Shown here piece by piece: positions 43,094 to 44,190 of a stretch of DNA of 44,190 nucleotides. The DNA is from Candidatus Hydrogenedentota bacterium (GTDB taxonomy: Bacteria; Hydrogenedentota; Hydrogenedentia; Hydrogenedentales; SLHB01): positions 1-44,190 of the forward strand of contig JAIBAQ010000029.1 in assembly GCA_019695095.1 (NCBI GenBank), written 5' to 3'. How positions within the stretch are numbered: the stretch's first letter is position 1; each line of letters starts with the position of its first letter. The position numbers were made by a program, and so were the translations under genes. The notes under the pieces are model-generated. The model made no database searches. It had not been told where the DNA came from and was given only the letters and a program-made list of their open reading frames with translations.

Positions 43094-43125
43094 AATCCAA
43101 AATCCAAAATCTAAAATCCAAAATT
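43094..43125. repeat. Heptanucleotide tandem repeat, 4.5 copies of AATCCAA
   Basis: Copies AATCCAA, AATCCAA, AATCTAA, AATCCAA, then AATT. It begins seven bases after the stop of the Gfo/Idh gene when read on the minus strand. The unit and the TC prefix are identical to the array at 1527-1551. Confidence 0.9.
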
Positions 43126-43132
43126 CTTCACC

Positions 43133-44190
43133 TTAGGCTTTCCAACCCTCAAAATACGGCGCCTTCAACGACCAGCCATTCTGATACGGACGGTACGCCC
43201 ACTCATTCGCGATCTTGACACCCTCGGCATCGCCGCCCGTGAACTTGACTGTCTTCGGGTCCCACTTCAACTTCGCGCCGCTGAGATACGCGCACTTACC
43301 CGTCAAGCAAATCAGCGCCGTGCGATACGCGACGTCGATATTGCAGATCGGCGCTTGGCGCGAACGCACGCAATCCGCGAAGTTTGCCCAGTGGCCATTG
43401 TTCATGTCGCCCTCGGCGGCGTCGTTCTTGAGAACAGGTTCGCACCCGCCGTTGTCGCGGAACGGGAACACCTGATAGCCCTTCCGGTCCACGCGCATGC
43501 TCCCCAACGTCCCGTGGAAGAAAATTCCATGTCCCGGGCTCTTCTCCACCCAATCCGGATTCCACGCGCGGTTCGAGAAGCTCAACGAATAGTCCTCGAA
43601 CTCCCACACCACATCCAGCGTGTCCGGCGTTGTCCGGTTATCCTTCAACACGAAATTGCCGCCCGCGCCCGTGACCGTCTTGATGTCCTTATCCTGGCCC
43701 ATGGCCCAAATCGCGATGTCGAGCAGGTGCGTGCCCCAGTCCGTGATCTTCCCGCCCGAATAATCCGTGAACCAGCGGAAATTGTAGATATACCGGTTCT
43801 TGTTGTACTCGACCTTCGGCGTCCAGCCAATGTATCGATCCCAATCCAACCAATCCGGCTTCGGGTCGGTCGGATTGCCAATGCCTTCCACCTTCGACCA
43901 GTCGTTGTTCCAGCACTCCACGCGCCCAACCTTGCCGATATACCCCTTCTGGATCATATCGACCGCTTCCTGGAAATACTTGCCGCTGCGCTGCATCGTG
44001 CCCGACTGATACACCTGCTTCGAAGACTTGATCTTGTCACGCAGCGTATTGGCCTCTTCGATGGTCGCGCACAAGGGCTTTTCGCAATACACGTCCTTGC
44101 CCGCGTCAATCGCCATCAACGTCGGCACCGTGTGCCAGTGATCCGGCGTAACGACCACGACCGCATCCACGTCCTTATCCGCAATGACTT
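43133..44190 (-). CDS. Gfo/Idh/MocA oxidoreductase, C-terminal part (cut by window edge)
   Basis: At least 352 residues are visible; the frame stays open to the window end (VIADKDVDAVVVVTPDHWH). The EKP motif is intact in DVYCEKPLCATIEEA. The substrate domain includes FRWFTDYSGGKITDWGTHLL with the conserved Asp-x-x-x-His pair, and GTLGSMRVDRKG. The set of residues closely matches the group of exported dehydrogenases found in Planctomycetota and related phyla. The NAD-binding N-terminus and any Tat signal lie outside the window. The gene is upstream of DUF1080 and the Tat Gfo/Idh gene on the same strand. Confidence 0.92.
   Translation of the reverse strand, partial: VIADKDVDAVVVVTPDHWHTVPTLMAIDAGKDVYCEKPLCATIEEANTLRDKIKSSKQVYQSGTMQRSGKYFQEAVDMIQKGYIGKVGRVECWNNDWSKVEGIGNPTDPKPDWLDWDRYIGWTPKVEYNKNRYIYNFRWFTDYSGGKITDWGTHLLDIAIWAMGQDKDIKTVTGAGGNFVLKDNRTTPDTLDVVWEFEDYSLSFSNRAWNPDWVEKSPGHGIFFHGTLGSMRVDRKGYQVFPFRDNGGCEPVLKNDAAEGDMNNGHWANFADCVRSRQAPICNIDVAYRTALICLTGKCAYLSGAKLKWDPKTVKFTGGDAEGVKIANEWAYRPYQNGWSLKAPYFEGWKA

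Overview
The window is bacterial chromosomal DNA, visibly GC-rich, with Shine-Dalgarno sites in front of most genes. The gene mix includes four Gfo/Idh/MocA dehydrogenases (one with a Tat signal, one next to a DUF1080 protein), a sialate O-acetylesterase, a giant SBBP/thrombospondin-3 surface protein with a C-terminal anchor, flagellar export genes and several unfamiliar secreted proteins. That mix resembles uncultured carbohydrate-degrading lineages such as Hydrogenedentota or nearby Planctomycetota-like groups. The assignment is an inference from gene content only. I saw no rRNA, tRNA, CRISPR array, transposase or phage gene.

Layout. 1-1416 (+): the end of an aldo/keto reductase and a six-helix K+ channel. 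1553-8124 (-): a compact flagellar operon fliQ-fliR-flhB-flhA-flhF-flhG with a consensus sigma-70 promoter at its head and no fliP. 8486-10646 (+): an AGCS Na+/amino-acid symporter and a zinc-LID adenylate kinase. 10720-15205 (-): an O-methyltransferase-like protein, a membrane acyltransferase and a secreted penicillin-acylase-type Ntn hydrolase. 15477-19428 (+): a long acyl-CoA dehydrogenase and an AMACR-like CoA-family enzyme, separated by a nucleotidyltransferase/HEPN toxin-antitoxin pair. 19457-20149 (+): an AT-richer SRA-HNH gene, probably a modification-dependent nuclease. 20181-25187 (+): two overlapping Gfo/Idh genes, a 30-residue membrane microprotein and an 817-residue exported orphan. 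25214-28550 (-): a membrane protein, a winged-helix regulator, UPP synthase and a DUF4153-type protein, starting from what looks like a leaderless promoter. 28725-33594 (-): an SBBP surface protein whose usual N-terminal domain is a separate upstream gene. 33977-35536 (-): sialate O-acetylesterase. 35675-37264 (+): a YihY/BrkB-type protein with a C-terminal winged helix. 37424-40854 (-): a tightly coupled C39-like peptidase / RLAN-RimK ATP-grasp / GCS2 ligase cassette. 40885-44190 (-): Gfo/Idh - DUF1080 - Gfo/Idh sugar-oxidation genes.

The genes suggest a motile, glycan-using cell. Exported or periplasmic Gfo/Idh and DUF1080 proteins would act with the acetylesterase on sugars. The acyl-CoA dehydrogenase and AMACR-like enzyme suggest branched acyl-CoA breakdown. 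The C39/RimK/GCS2 cassette is the best candidate for an uncharacterised system: it has two amide-forming ligases and a papain-like peptidase, translated as one unit. Other notable points are a FlhB with NPVR in place of the NPTH self-cleavage motif, an FlhF with DTAGG in place of DTAGR, the split SBBP protein, and short tandem repeats of 7, 9 and 10 bp lying just behind stop codons.
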